Below, piece after piece: positions 22,572 to 34,142 of a DNA stretch of 64,000 bases (the stretch's first letter is position 1; the number at the start of each line of letters is the position of its first letter). The position numbers and the translations under genes are program-made. Source of the DNA: Talinum fruticosum (Eukaryota; Streptophyta; Magnoliopsida; Caryophyllales; Talinaceae); assembly GCA_021018815.1 (NCBI GenBank), contig JAITYX010000102.1:1488001-1552000 (forward strand), written 5' to 3'. The notes beneath the pieces were generated by a model. The model was given only the letters and a program-made list of their open reading frames with translations. It made no database searches and was not told the DNA's origin.

Positions 22572-23598
22572 TGTATGAGCCATCCATGATTAACTAGGGT
22601 GATACTTATGTCTAAAAGATCAAGCGATTACGTACGTAAACCCTATAAACTATCGTATGAATTCATATAAAACTAATTAGTGTACACTCTAATTAATTAG
22701 ACATAAAATGATAAACATTAAAATCAATTTATCATAGAATCATGGATCTAATCAATAAGACAATAATGATCGAAACTTCATTTCAAAATAACTAATTTAA
22801 CATAGTTTTATGTAGATTATACTAAGTATAAAAAACTACTCAAACATAATGTAATTTTAAATACGTAATCTAAATAAAAATATCATCTTTAATATCTAAC
22901 AATAAAAATTTCAATGTTTACTAGTAAAAAATTACAATACTAAATAATACTATCGATATAAATGTCTTCGGCCGCGGAACGATGTTGTTGATGATGATTG
23001 ATGATTAAGGGGCTGGTGTGGGGTAGAAAGGCAAGCGGGAGGTGGCAAAGGGGAACAAAGTGGAAAGTGATTGATGATTAAGTTGAGAGGCATGTTAGGC
23101 AGCGATAGCGAGAGAGCTGTGATGGCGAGCGAGAGGGGAGAGCTGCGTGGGGATGACAAGAGCTGCGTAGGGTGGAGAGGCAAGTAGGAGAGTGGGTATT
23201 TGATTCGTAGCCGCGTAAGGTTGCCCGTGAGGGTTGGTTCCTTTATGGTGATCCCTTTTCTTCTCTTCCAAGTGTCCTTCTTCTCATGTAACTCTAAGGA
23301 GGAGTCCTAGTGGGTTTTGGAGTATGATTATCTTCACTATTTTCTTAAAATTAAGATTTCATAAAATAAAATATCATAACATAAATATTTTATGACACAT
23401 TATTTTTATGGACCAACTTCATATCTTTTCTTGGACGCTTGTCGATAGCTAAAAACCCACTTTTAACATCTTTTCTTTTCTTCCCCACTTTATTTGATAA
23501 TTACCTATAAATAGACAAAATATGATAAATTAGATAAAATAAACTATATGATATAAACTAAATAACAACTAAAAATACGTATAAAATACAACTTAATA
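22572..23598 (-). repeat. Athila 3' LTR, truncated
   Basis: Matches 44320-45402 closely. The low end breaks off at 'gtatgagccatcc', so the LTR's 3' half is absent. The high end is the LTR start, where the expected TGTTAAG reads TATTAAG. Immediately upstream on the minus strand lies 'gtctaagtgcggtgaaattt', a decayed version of the G-rich PPT typical of Athila elements. This proves it is the 3' LTR. Confidence 0.8.
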
Positions 23599-24228
23599 AA
23601 TTTCACCGCACTTAGACTTTGGACATCCTCGTGCAAAGAAATCTAATACTAGAGTATTACGCTTTCTTATAAAGATATACATAAAACATAAAGTATACAC
23701 TAGATTTGCCTTGCTTGCAAAACACTTTGATGAAAATTTGTCTTTCCCAAGCAAGTGAAAAACTAAACATTTCATTGTCATCAGAGAGTTTATTCATCGG
23801 CCTCACAATATCTCTATCATTTAAGCAACGGTAAAAAGTATCCATCTTTTTCAAACATGTATATTCCGGTCAAGAGGTCTAAAACGTTTTAGGATGGGAA
23901 AAATTAAGGTGCAGTATGGTTATAGAGACGCTGAATCAGTAAATAACTCACTAAAAATCAATAATAAACTTGTTTTTCAAATTTTTTATTTTTAACTCCA
24001 TTCAAGCTCATATTCAAGGCCCATATAGGGTCTTAGAAATATGACACTCCCTATCTCCCACTCACCCAAATAGAGGTTAGTATGGTTCGAGCCGTTGATC
24101 AGCCCAAAAGTGGTATGACTCTCCCAGCATGGGTTACTCCGTTCATAAGGCTCAACTTGAGACCTAAACTTAAGGGTAAATGGTGTCGAGCCACCAACTT
24201 CGACCCATGTTCGTAGACTGACACTTTT
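23599..24228 (-). other. Athila 3' internal region, distal part
   Basis: Lies between the Athila PPT and the insertion point of the nested copia element. Two short antisense open frames occur (23854-23657, 24258-23992), but neither matches a domain I know. It is the continuation of 40777-41300 across the insertion. Confidence 0.55.
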
Positions 24229-25815
24229 TGAAGGTTTTCTCGGGAGAGTCCGAGTCACCCTAGAGGGGGTGAATAGGGTGATGGAAAATTTTCGTTAAAA
24301 AACGAACTCTTTTGCCAAAGTAGAAACGCAAATGGATTCCGAGTGAAAAGCGAGTCGGAAAAGTTTGAACTCGGAATTGCAATAGACAATAATGAAGCAG
24401 ATTAGACGAAGCTTTGAGGCTGTCCGAGTCTAGAATGAACTCGGAAAGTGAAGACACGGGAATTACATGGAAACCCTCGTGGGGCAGAAAACCACGGACC
24501 GTGCTAGTCCAAGCACGAAGTCAAATCCACTATTTTGAGTCCACAAAATACCGTAGATCGGCTGAACCCGAGTTGCTCCCTTAGACAACTCTTTAGAAGT
24601 TTTCCTAGACTCGAAATTCCCTTATCCGATCTAGTACTTTCTAGCTGAGATAACCCTTACAGCTAGGGACAACTAAGCTGAGTTAACCTTTACGAGCTTA
24701 GTCAAGGGACCTTACTCGTAAAGTAAGAAAGTGTTGTAACTAAGTACAAGACCTTACAACTCGAAAGTAATGCATTACGAGTGGGAGTTGTAAGTAGAAG
24801 ATTGAGAATGAATACAATGACTTTGCTCAAGTACGTGTATTAACAATAGGTTCGGCAATCTTCAAGTCTTGAAAGTTGGCTTCTATTTATAGATGACCAT
24901 GCACAGTATCCTTTATCTCCTTCTGCTGATCGAGAGTCCTTCGTGACCATTAACAAGAGCTTTACGAGTCACTCGGAAAGTATCCGTTGTGATATGAACG
25001 TTGGGCAACAGTTTAACTCTCTTGGAAGTCCCAAAACCACTAGCGGTGTCTTGAAAGATAAGGTGGAAACCACCGTTAAGCTTAGCGTTTCAGTTTTCCA
25101 GATTTGGAAACAGACAGCCACGACACAATCTTCCGGGACTGGGACAGAGAAGAGGAATAGCCATGTCTGTCTGGTGATTTGACGTTTTGAAGCTGGTTAC
25201 TTTTGTGATTCAAAAAGTGTATCCTCGTTTGAATAACCTACAAAAGTAAATCAAATCTGGTTCTCAAAGTATAAAATACTTTGGTCCATGATTAGACATA
25301 GATAATAATATAATTAAGATAATTAAGTCAGTAATTATCCGAGTTAGAAAGTGAGTGGAATTTTTGAGTCTAATATCCATGAAACTCAAAATTCCATCGA
25401 GTTATTCTAAGCGAAGTATCAAGTTACATAAAGAAAATCGAGTGAAATAACTTGATATAGACTAAGCACGATTCGGACTAGAATCACCGACTCCAACAAA
25501 GTACAACTTAAAACATGAAGTCGGACCTGAATGCGATAAAGCGAAATACTAGTCAATCCAACATGCGATATATCTAAGTGATGAGGGACTCGGAACCGAG
25601 TGAGATACATATATCCGTTTTCCGAGTCACATAGAGACAATCAAGAATACTTGAAGTAAATGCTATATCACTTAGAAAAATATACTATATTACTCGGAAA
25701 AGTTTCTAGTAATGTTGAGAATGCCTTGGAATCAAAACTCTATACTTAAGAGATTTTTATACTTGATTCCTTCGATACAACTCGGAAATGTGTTGAGCGA
25801 GTGTCCGAGTCTTCA
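24229..25815 (-). repeat. Sirevirus-like 3' LTR
   Basis: 1587 bp, bounded by TGAAGG at 24229 and CGAGTCTTCA ending at 25815 (LTR start TGAAGACTCG on the minus strand). Matches 39185-40776 with scattered substitutions and single-base indels. Confidence 0.9.
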
Positions 25816-25827
25816 ATCTCCCCTTTT
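25816..25827 (-). other. Polypurine tract of the Sirevirus-like element
   Basis: On the minus strand AAAAGGGGAGAT directly precedes the LTR start TGAAG. The sister element has AAAAGGGAGAT at 31505-31515. Confidence 0.85.
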
Positions 25828-26409
25828 TGATGAAAGGCATTCCATACTTAGACAAAAACTTTGTTAGTGAAATCGATCTGTTTTTGTAAGCGATGCGCAG
25901 ACAATAAAATGAGTAATAGATACACAATAATAGACTCGAGAAGGCGTGCTTGAGACAAAGAACTCGGAAAAATGAAAGAGAATGCATTAGTTCATTGAAG
26001 TTAAAGAAAATTACACGAGAGAGAAACTCCCCTAAACAAGACAACAAGTTTTCTATCTATATTCTCCCCCTTGCCTTTCAGCAAAAACAACAACAAAAAG
26101 GAAAGAATACAGCAGTTAGTACAGATTTGATGTCCGGACAAAAGAAATAAGTAGAAATCTCTCGAAAGAAGAAGAATCGCGCAGACTTTGGAATTGTGAC
26201 CCGAGTGCATGGCGCCTACGAGGGAGAGGGGGATGCCCGAGTGGAAGCGGAGGGATGAGAGGTACGCCGGTGCTGATAGGATCTTGACGATGTGCTTGAG
26301 CGCGGCGGAGGGAGGACAGGGACCGCAGTTAAGGGCTCGGCTCCGAGCGGTTGACCCGAACGAGAGGATCTAGCGGTTCCTCCCTATGGACCTCGGTAGA
26401 TGGAGGGGT

Positions 26410-27213
26410 CTACTCGGTCCGACTCTGCTGGTGCAGCGAGGTCTTCGACCCACTCGGACCGATGTCCGAGCTGAGTACTACTATTTGAGCTTGAGGAGCG
26501 ATCGACCCTCGGCAGCTTCCGTTGCTTCTTCTATGTGTTCCACCCCTTGCCCGAGATGGAGCTGCCTCGGCCGCGAGCTCCTCGACGTCTGCTTCTTCTT
26601 CCTCGCCGCTATCGAGGAGGTCGGACTGGGCTTGAAGACGCTTCATAAGCGTCCGAGTCGCCACGGTCCCGACCCGCCTTGGACCTTCTCTCTCGAGGAG
26701 CTCGACCAGCTCCTTCTGCTCCTTCACCAACTCCCTCATCTCAAGAACCAATGTTTTCTCGCTCTCGGATTTGGGATTGGGCAATTTTTGGTGGATGAAC
26801 AAGGACTGATAAACAGATTTGAAAGAGCCGAACAGGTCCTTGAAATTAGAGGACATAGAGCTGATTTTGTCCATGAAAACGGGGACAAAATAGCAGAGAG
26901 AGATTTTGAGGCACCTGAGGTGGAAGCACCAACAGGTGGGGCAGGGAGAGAGAGAGGGGTTGATTTCCGAGTCCGAGGCGGAGAAGGAGGCCTCGGCTCC
27001 GAGTTGTGTACCCGGACACCGAGTTGAGTTTCCTGGTATCCGTACCCCTAGAGTTCCTTCTTGCCGACAACAATGGCAGCCTCGGACACAACATTGGGGT
27101 TTGAGGGAGAGGAACCTTGAATTGTTTGAAAACAAGGGTGAGAAGAGCGCCAAAGGGAAGAGGGGTGTTCTTCTTATTTTGGAGTTAAGCCGGCACAGCT
27201 GCCATCCGCTCAA
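26410..27213 (-). pseudogene. Extra 3' ORF of the Sirevirus-like element (possible envelope-like)
   Basis: A 267-codon antisense frame downstream of RNase H. The N-terminal half is Cys/Ser/Pro-rich. Codons ~115-200 are hydrophilic, with an acidic/basic heptad-like stretch ('EMRELVKEQKELVELLERE') suggesting a coiled coil. The C-terminus is acidic ('SGEEEEADVEELAAEAA') and then Ser/Arg-rich. Its position between pol and the 3' LTR is where Sireviruses carry a so-called env-like ORF, and that is the only basis for the name. The reading likely began upstream, across the nested insertion at 27580-33287. The plus-strand 213-codon frame over it is a shadow. Confidence 0.5.
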
Positions 27214-27579
27214 TTATTGAGGGAAGAGGTCTACTTCGTAGCCCTCAAGAATGTCAAAAAGGGATTTGAGGTGCTTGGAGTTGGGGTTCTCCTTGCTGGA
27301 ATGCTTGAGAGAAAAAGGTTCTCATCGCAGAAAGCTACGAAGGTGTGCTTCTAACTTCAATCGAGTCACCGAAAAAATTTTCCGTGACTTAGGAAACTCT
27401 TTAGCGTATTTTTCAAAGAAGTCGTCGGCGACTTCGAGTGAAAGGAATGGGGTTGCTGTTCAAGAAAAGACTGGAGACCTTGAACAAGCGGTGGAGGAGA
27501 GAGGTGTTTATTCGAACAAGTAATGTTCGGAACCCCGGAGGTTAGAACACCTTCGAGTGAGTGAGGTGAGTGTAGAACT

Positions 27580-29229
27580 TGAAGACTCGGGTATGATCGA
27601 CTAACCCCTCGAATGTGTTTTGATTTCATGCATTCATCTAAATTTAGGATAAAGCAAGAAGCATCCTCAAAGAAATTCATTTAACTAAGTCATATGTTTT
27701 ACAATTCATCATTTCAATATGACTTATTCTTGATCGAACTCGAGACTTAAGCATATTAAGTCGGACTCGGACTTAGAAAGTAGAATCCGAGTTAGTTATG
27801 ATAGACCGAGTAAGTCCGACCCACTCGGATCCGACCCATTCCGAACTCGGACTCGGATCTGACCCATTATGAACTCGAGACTAAGATCTGACCCATTATG
27901 AACTCGGACTCGGATCTAACCCACTCGGAACTCGGATTCGACCCACTTAGTCGGACTCGGACATTTAGTTTGCCTCACGCTATTATTTGTTTAATTATGC
28001 GTAATTGTAAAATGTCTATATAACTCTTGTGCCCATTAAGGTTGAATGATTTATTTATGAGTTTTAGCATACCCGGAATCTGAGTATATTGAATATTAGA
28101 CTTAAAATATTCCAGATTAATAGATTAAGGTAATTAGTCATTAAATGCTTTATTTAGACTAATCCTTATCTAATTATGGACCAAAGTATATTTATACTTT
28201 GAGAACCATTATGCTTAATGTTTTTGCAGGTTTTTCTAATGTCAATTATCTGAAGAAAAAGCAAAAGCAAAAGGCTTCGACCGTTAAAGCACTCGCCGGA
28301 CAAAAAGCTGGAATTTCTAGAAAAGCTCGGAACTTACCGACAACCTTGTCTGCATTCTTGTTTTGGGTAATATTTTATTTCGTGTCTAACGAGTCTTTTC
28401 GTTTTGCTTTTCCAGTTTACAAAAGATGGAAAAAGAGTTGTTGGAAGCTAGGACCAAGGCACAACGGTTATTTCAAGGTGGTCCGAAATCGAGTGACTCG
28501 GACTATCCGTTACAACGGCTAGTTGACTCGCAGGCAGCTTCAACAGAAAGACGTTGGAGGCACAACGGCTATCTCTTTAAGGCAGACTATTTATAGAAGC
28601 CTTAGTACAAGATTTCAACTGACGAATGGAAGAAAAAGAGAGACCATATTGAACATCTTCTCTAGCATACAACTCCCAAACTGTAATTCTAATATTCCGA
28701 GTTGTATTTTTCGAGTCGAGTGTATTGCAATTCTTACTACTCTTCTACTCTTTCTCTCCGACTGAGTTGTAAAGGTTACCTCAACTCAGTTGTCCCAAAC
28801 TGTAAAGGTTACCTCAGTTTGGAAGTACCAGGTTAGATAAGGGAACTTCTAACCCCGGGAAAAATTGGAGGATCCCAAGTTGATAAGGTAACTTCAACTT
28901 GGAAGTACTAGGTCGATCGGATAAGGTAAATTCGAGCACTGGGAAAATTGTAATAGATTTGTTTGGGAACAAATCTGGGTAGTCATATTCATTGTAATTT
29001 AGGATTCAATTAGTGGATTTGACTGGTGTCCGGATTGACACTGTCCGTGGTTTTCACGCCCAGGAGGGTTTCCACGTATATCTAAGTTTACACTTTTCCG
29101 AGTCTAATCTAGACTCGGAATCTATTTCTGTCTCTATTCTCGTGCAAAAGAGTTTGATTTTCTCAAAAATCTTCCATCACCCTATTCACCCCCTCTAGGG
29201 TGACTTAACTTCTCCCGAGCAAACCTTCA
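27580..29229 (+). repeat. 5' LTR of the nested copia derivative
   Basis: 1650 bp from TGAAGACTCGG to ACCTTCA. It includes a degenerate array of ~28-bp units near 27820-27960 and matches the 3' LTR throughout except for that LTR's inverted duplication. Confidence 0.9.
27820..27960 (+). repeat. ~28-bp degenerate tandem repeats in the LTR
   Basis: About four to five units of 'actcggatctgacccatt' style spaced by 'atgaactcggactcgg'. A matching array is in the partner LTR at about 31890-32020. Confidence 0.75.
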
Positions 29230-29231
29230 AT

Positions 29232-29243
29232 TGGTATCGAGCC
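29232..29243 (+). other. Primer binding site (iMet-type)
   Basis: TGGTATCGAGCC starts 2 bp after the LTR end. It is identical to the minus-strand site of the enclosing element at 39171-39182. Confidence 0.85.
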
Positions 29244-29288
29244 TAGCCTTTTAGAAAGGATCTAACCATCCAAAGGTTTAAAGATCAA

Positions 29289-30335
29289 ATGGCTCGGAAC
29301 AACGGAGAATTCGAAGAAGGAAGATCTCTTTTGAGGCCACCTAAGTTCAAAGGCTCAAACTTTGCACTTTGGAAGAAGTCGATGCAATGCTTCATCCAAG
29401 ATCTTGATGAACAAGTATGGAAGGTCATCACCGAAGGAAACTATATTCCCACAAAGCAAGAAGGTGACCAAACAGATGGCAAAACTAAAGTCGGAATACA
29501 CCATTGAAGAGAAGGAAAGGTACAGGAAGAACTTCAGAGCTATGAACATCCTTTTATGTGCCATAGATGCTTTGGAGTACAATAGAGTCTCGGCCAGTGA
29601 CACGGCTAAGGAGGTGTGGGACACCTTGGTGACAACATATGAAGGAACAAGCCAAGTGAGACAAACTAAGATCAGTCAATACCTCTACAGGTATGAGCTA
29701 TTCAAAATGGAAGAAGCTGAGAACATCACCGAGATGTATATCCGATTTACAGAGATAGTTAATAATCTCAAATCTCTCGGTAAGAAGATGCCCGATGAAG
29801 AAGTTGTTAGAAAACTTCAAAGGAGCCTACCAAAGAAGAAATGGTGTCCAAAGGTGACTGCAATAGAAGAAGCACAGGACCTCAACAAACCGAAGTTAGA
29901 TGAGCTCATTGGAAAACTTCTAACCCATGAGCTACATCTCTAAGAGGAGGATTCCGAGGATAGCCCAAGAAGGAACATTGCACTAAAAGCCTCGGAAGAA
30001 GCTGAACTAAGTTCAAGTAGTTCCGATTCAGAAGAGGACCCAATAGAGCAAATTGCAAAAGGCTTCAAGAACATGATGAAGCATCGGATATTGAAAAAGA
30101 AGCCTAAATCGAGGTCCTCGGACGGGAAAGAAAAGGTAAACTCTCTCATCCTCTCAATTCTTTTTCTACTAATTATTCCGGGTATTTTAAGTGTGGTAGC
30201 AAGGAACACACCATCAAATATTGCCCAGAAAAGAAGAGAGATTACAAGAAGAAGAAGACCATTACTTATAGTAAGGATGAGTCGAAGAAGGAGACTCATC
30301 CGACTCGGACATAGAGGATGAGTCCAAGTGTCTAA
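29289..30335 (+). pseudogene. copia gag (UBN2-type with zinc knuckle)
   Basis: Starts 'MARNNGEFEEGRS' at 29289, the same start as the enclosing element. A frameshift near 29470 moves the frame to 29362-29943, which holds the UBN2 core: 'KEVWDTLVTTYEGTSQVRQT', 'SLGKKMPDEEVV' and 'LPKKKWCPKVTAIEEAQDL'. After a stop at 29941 the acidic spacer and knuckle follow; the knuckle near 30175-30225 reads 'YFKCGSKEHTIKYC', with its first Cys replaced by Tyr. Of the gag copies here this is the best preserved. Confidence 0.85.
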
Positions 30336-31040
30336 TAGCAATGACTCGACTCAAACACGTAAACCGAATCGAACAATACTCATCCGATGTTGAGGAAAAT
30401 GATCCTCAAGAGGTAATCAATTACTATCTTACATTTTCTAAGATAGATCTTGCAAAGTACATCTTTTCTTTAGAGGAAAAGTCTAACTCGATTCTTCCCT
30501 CTTTCAAGAAAAACTTGAGTCTCTTAAAACCGAGAACAATTTTCCGAAAAATGATCTAGAAAAACCGAGACCGAGTTTGAAGGTACTTGAGACTAGCTCA
30601 CATGATAATGAGACCGAGTTTGAGTGCCTTAGATCCGAGAATGAGCTTTTAAAGAAAAAGCTAGATGAGTCTCGAAGTTGATTCTAGAACTCACTCAAGG
30701 ACAGAAAAACCTTGATCTCCTTCTTGGTTCTCGGTGTGTTTCTTTTCGAAAAGAAGGTTTGGGTTTTGATTCCGAAAAGAGGATAACTCTTATAAAGTTC
30801 CTCTCAAGAAGAATTCTCGAAAAATCTTTTTCAAAAATTCCGAGTCCAGTTCAACTCACACAGATGAGAAAGAGAACTGAGCTCGTAAAGGTTTATCAAG
30901 AGAAGTCTCGCTCGGACTTTTTACAAAAGAAAAGATTTTAACAAACCCGAAACTCGGTTTTCAAAAAGGAAGACTCGAATCGGATCCTTCCAAAAATTAT
31001 TCAAATTTGGGTTCCAAAAGTGCCCTTCCTCCAAAACTAA
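30336..31040 (+). pseudogene. copia gag tail / pre-protease region
   Basis: Frames reading 'EVINYYLTFSKIDLAKYIFS' and 'NLDLLLGSRCVSFRKEGLG', then 'KIWVPKVPF', parallel 2580-3210 of element 1 and, antisense, 37990-37390 of the enclosing element. No catalytic motif lies here, and the protease expected next is absent. Confidence 0.65.
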
Positions 31041-31504
31041 CCTCGGTAAGAATAGTTACTGGGACTTGTTAGAGGAAGCAAGAAGGGTTAGTTTGTTTTC
31101 TTTTGCGGTACACTACAAAGCAAAGGAAGACTCGTGTCCGACCCTCGGAGAGTGCTAAGAATTTTAACTTGGTAAGTCGGAGATTTGGAAAAGCACTCAG
31201 GTAAAAGTCTAGTCATGTCCTTGATAATATCATTCTAGACATCAACTAAGGTATGATTGACCTTACTTATCATTACATTCAATTGATATTTCTTCCGTTC
31301 AAAATCTCGTTCTCTCCTTCTTTATTTTTGATGAAATGCATTAGATGAACTTTGTGGATTCATCCGCTTAGGGGAGTTTAATGGTTTAGGGGAGCGAATT
31401 TTGAAAAGTTTCACAAATTTAAAATGCTCCTTATGTCATTTTAATTATGCTTGATAATTATGATGAATTTCTTTGAGTCATTATTTAGTTGAATGCCTTT
31501 CATC
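31041..31504 (+). other. Non-coding 3' region before the PPT
   Basis: Joins the gag tail directly to sequence preceding the PPT. No protein motif was seen. Its last ~30 bp form the start of an inverted repeat arm (31475 onward). Confidence 0.5.
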
Positions 31505-31844
31505 AAAAGGGAGATTGAAGACTCGGTATGATCGACTAACCCCTTGAATGTGTTTTGATTTCATGCATTCATCTAAATTTAGGATAAAGCAAGAAGCATC
31601 CTAAAAGAAATTCATTTAACTAAGTCATATGCTTTACAATTCATCATTTCAATATGACTTATTCTTGATCGAACGCAGACTTAAGCATATGACTTAGTTA
31701 AATGAATTTCTTTTAGGATGCTTCTTGCTTTATCCTAAATTTAGATGAATGCATGAAATCAAAACACATTCAAGGGGTTAGTCAGTCATACCTGAGTCTT
31801 CAATCTCCCCTTTTGATGAAAGGCATTCAACTAAATAATGACTC
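31475..31844. repeat. ~160-bp near-perfect inverted repeat
   Basis: Arms 31475-31634 and 31683-31844 with a 48-bp spacer. The left arm covers the pre-PPT sequence, the PPT and the first ~120 bp of the LTR. Only a few differences are visible. At the join the palindrome-like AAGCATAT/ATATGCTT occurs on both sides. Confidence 0.9.
31505..31515 (+). other. Polypurine tract
   Basis: AAAAGGGAGAT directly before the LTR start TGAAG at 31516. An inverted copy lies within the LTR near 31805-31816. Confidence 0.85.
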
Positions 31845-33287
31845 GAACTCGAACTCAGACTTAGAAAGTAGAATCCGAGTTAGTTATGATAGACCGAGTA
31901 AGTCCGACCCACTCGGATCTGACCCATTATGAACTCGGACTAAGATCCGACCCATTATGAACTCGGACTCGAGATCTAACCCACTCGAACTCGGATTTTG
32001 ACCCACTTAGTCGGACTCGGACATTTAGTTTTCCTACGCTATTATTTGTTTAATTATGCGTAATTGTAAAATGTCTATATAACTCTTGTGCCCATTAAGA
32101 TTGAATGATTTATTTATGAGTTTTAGCATATCCGGAATCTGAGTATATTGAATATTAGACTTGAAATATTCCAGATTAATAGATTAAGGTAATTAGTCAT
32201 TAAATGCTTTATTTAGACTAATCCTTATCTAATTATGGACCAAAGTATATTTATACTTTGAGAACCATTATGCTTAATGTTTTTGCAGGTTTTTCTAATG
32301 TCAATTATCTGAAGAAAAAGCAAAAGCAAAAGGCTTCGACCGTTAAAGCACTCGCCGGACAAAAAGCCGGAATTTCTAGAAAAGCTCGGAACTTACCGAC
32401 AACCTTGTTTGTTACTCGTTTTGGGTAATATTTTATTTCGTGTCTAACGGTCTTTTCGTTTTGCTTTTCCAGTTTACAAAAGATGGAAAAAGAGTTGTTG
32501 GAAGCTAGGACCAAGGCACAACGGTTATTTCAAGGTGGTCCGAAATCTGAGTGACTCGGACTATCCGTTACAACGGCTAGTTGACTCGAGCAGCCTTCAA
32601 CGAAAGACGTTGGAGGCACAACGGCTATCTCTTCAAGGCGGACTATTTATAGAAGCCTTAGCACAAGATTTCAACCGACGAATGGAAGAAAAAGAGAGAC
32701 CATATTGAACATCTTCTCTAGCATACAACTCCCAAACTATAATTCTAATATTCCGAGTTGTATTTTTCTGAGTCGGTGTATTGCAATTCTTACTACTCTT
32801 CTACTCTTTCTCTCTGACCGAGTTGTAAAGGTTACCTCAACTCAGCTTGTCCCAAACTCGTAAAGGTTACCTCGGTTTGGAAGTACCAGGTTAGATAAGG
32901 GAACTTCTAACCCCGGGAAAAATTGGAGGATCCCAAGTTGATAAGGTAACTTCAACTTGGAAGTACTAGGTCGATCGGATAAGGTAAATTCTAAGCCTAG
33001 GAAAATTGTAATAGATTTGTTTGGGACCAAATCTGCGTAGTCATATTCATTGTAATTGAGGATTCAATTAGTGGATTTGACTTGGTGTCCGGATTGATAG
33101 TGTCCGTGGTTTTCTCGCCCAGGAGGGTTTCCACGTATATCCGAAGTTTACACTTTTCCGAGTCCAATCTAGACTCGGAATGCATTTCGTCTCTATTCCG
33201 TGCAAAAGAGTTTGATTTTCTCAAAAATCTTCCATCACCCTATTCACCCCCTCTAGGGTGACTTAACTTCGCCCGAGCAAACCTTCG
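31516..33287 (+). repeat. 3' LTR of the nested derivative, with inverted duplication
   Basis: 1772 bp, about 120 bp longer than its partner. The extra length is an inverted copy of 31475-31634 placed at 31683-31844, in place of the simple 'catattaagtcgg' junction of the 5' LTR. The terminal base is G rather than A. Confidence 0.88.
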
Positions 33288-33292
33288 TAACT

Positions 33293-34142
33293 CAAAAACG
33301 AGTTCGGGGTAAATAAACTCACTGAAACAAAGAAAGTTATACACTCCGGTTGTTTGAATGTGAGCCAACCAAGAAAATTTGGTGGTTGGGAAGAACTTGT
33401 CATCCAAGCACGAGATGCTTGGGTGACAATGGGCTTAGAGGGGTTGAGCTTTCCGGGTTTTGGTGCGAGGCTTTTTGGAGGAAGAGCCCCGAAAGTCGGG
33501 ATGATTACCTCTCTTAGGCATTTTGAGAAAGAGGAAAGAAAGATGAAACTTTTGAGGAAGAGAAGAAGAGATAATCATCCCGACTTTCGGGGCTCTTCCT
33601 CCAAAACCCTCGCACCAAAAACCCGTAAAGCACGTAGACGTAGAAAGCTTTCGCGAGAAGTTTTATGTATGAGAGTGAGATGAAATGTAGAGTAACAAGG
33701 AGAAGGAGAATAGTTGCTATTTAAAGAATAAGAATCGTCCTTCACCGTGACGTTAATTGTAAGTCCGTTTGGCTCTCGCTCTTTCAAAAGTCACCTCGGA
33801 TCGGTGTGACAGTTCTCTTCTCAACGGTTAAGATTCTAGCAGTTTGAGATCCACGGCTAGCGTTTGATCACAGCGCCCAAGAGAGAGAGAGAAAAAGATT
33901 TTGAAAATAAATTCGAACTTCTCCACTGATCTAGAGATGTATTCAGAAAATTTGAAGTCCAATTTTTCTCGACGTCCGAGTATAACTCGGATACTCGAAA
34001 CTAGAAATAATTAACAACTACTAACCCGAGTATCACCGGATCAACTGAGCTAATGGTTATTAATAGATTAAAAACACATAACACATAATCATGCAATGAG
34101 ATTATCACAAAGATAGCACCTAATTATGCATTTAACATACCT
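33293..34142 (-). other. Start of the Sirevirus-like element's 3' extra region
   Basis: Follows the RNase H stop near 34143 on the minus strand and continues at 27574 across the nested insertion. An antisense open frame at 33787-33575 is Ser-rich and unassigned. It contains the hairpin at 33454-33625. Confidence 0.4.
33454..33625. repeat. 55-bp inverted repeat (hairpin)
   Basis: Arm 33454-33508 ('gaggaagagccccgaaagtc' near 33479) and arm 33571-33625 ('gactttcggggctcttcctc') are almost exact complements separated by about 62 bp. The plus-strand 109-codon frame across it is a by-product. It lies in the 3' extra region of the Sirevirus-like element, just above the nested insertion. Confidence 0.88.

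Larger units (their letters stand above)
27580..33287 (+). mobile_element. Copia derivative with gag but no pol, nested in the Sirevirus-like element
   Basis: 5' LTR 27580-29229, primer site 29232-29243, gag 29289-30330 and later gag-tail codons to about 31040. About 450 bp of non-coding 3' sequence, the PPT at 31505-31515 and the 3' LTR 31516-33287 follow. Protease, integrase, RT and RNase H are all gone: after the phrase equivalent to 3240-3270 of element 1 the sequence jumps to the pre-PPT region. Flanks are GAACT (27575-27579) and TAACT (33288-33292), a near-match 5-bp target duplication. The last base of the 3' LTR is G instead of A. Confidence 0.87.

Noticed and set aside
26386..27027. 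Plus-strand ORF of 213 codons
   Set aside because: It overlaps the antisense extra ORF of the Sirevirus-like element and has no recognisable motif; it is a shadow of GC-rich coding sequence.
28199..28522. Plus-strand ORF of 107 codons (Lys/Ala/Phe-rich)
   Set aside because: It lies within the LTR, and the partner LTR (32280-32600) has frame-breaking differences, so there is no sign of coding constraint.
33354..33683. Plus-strand ORF of 109 codons with a basic C-terminus
   Set aside because: It spans both arms of the 55-bp inverted repeat, is antisense to the element's genes and resembles no family.
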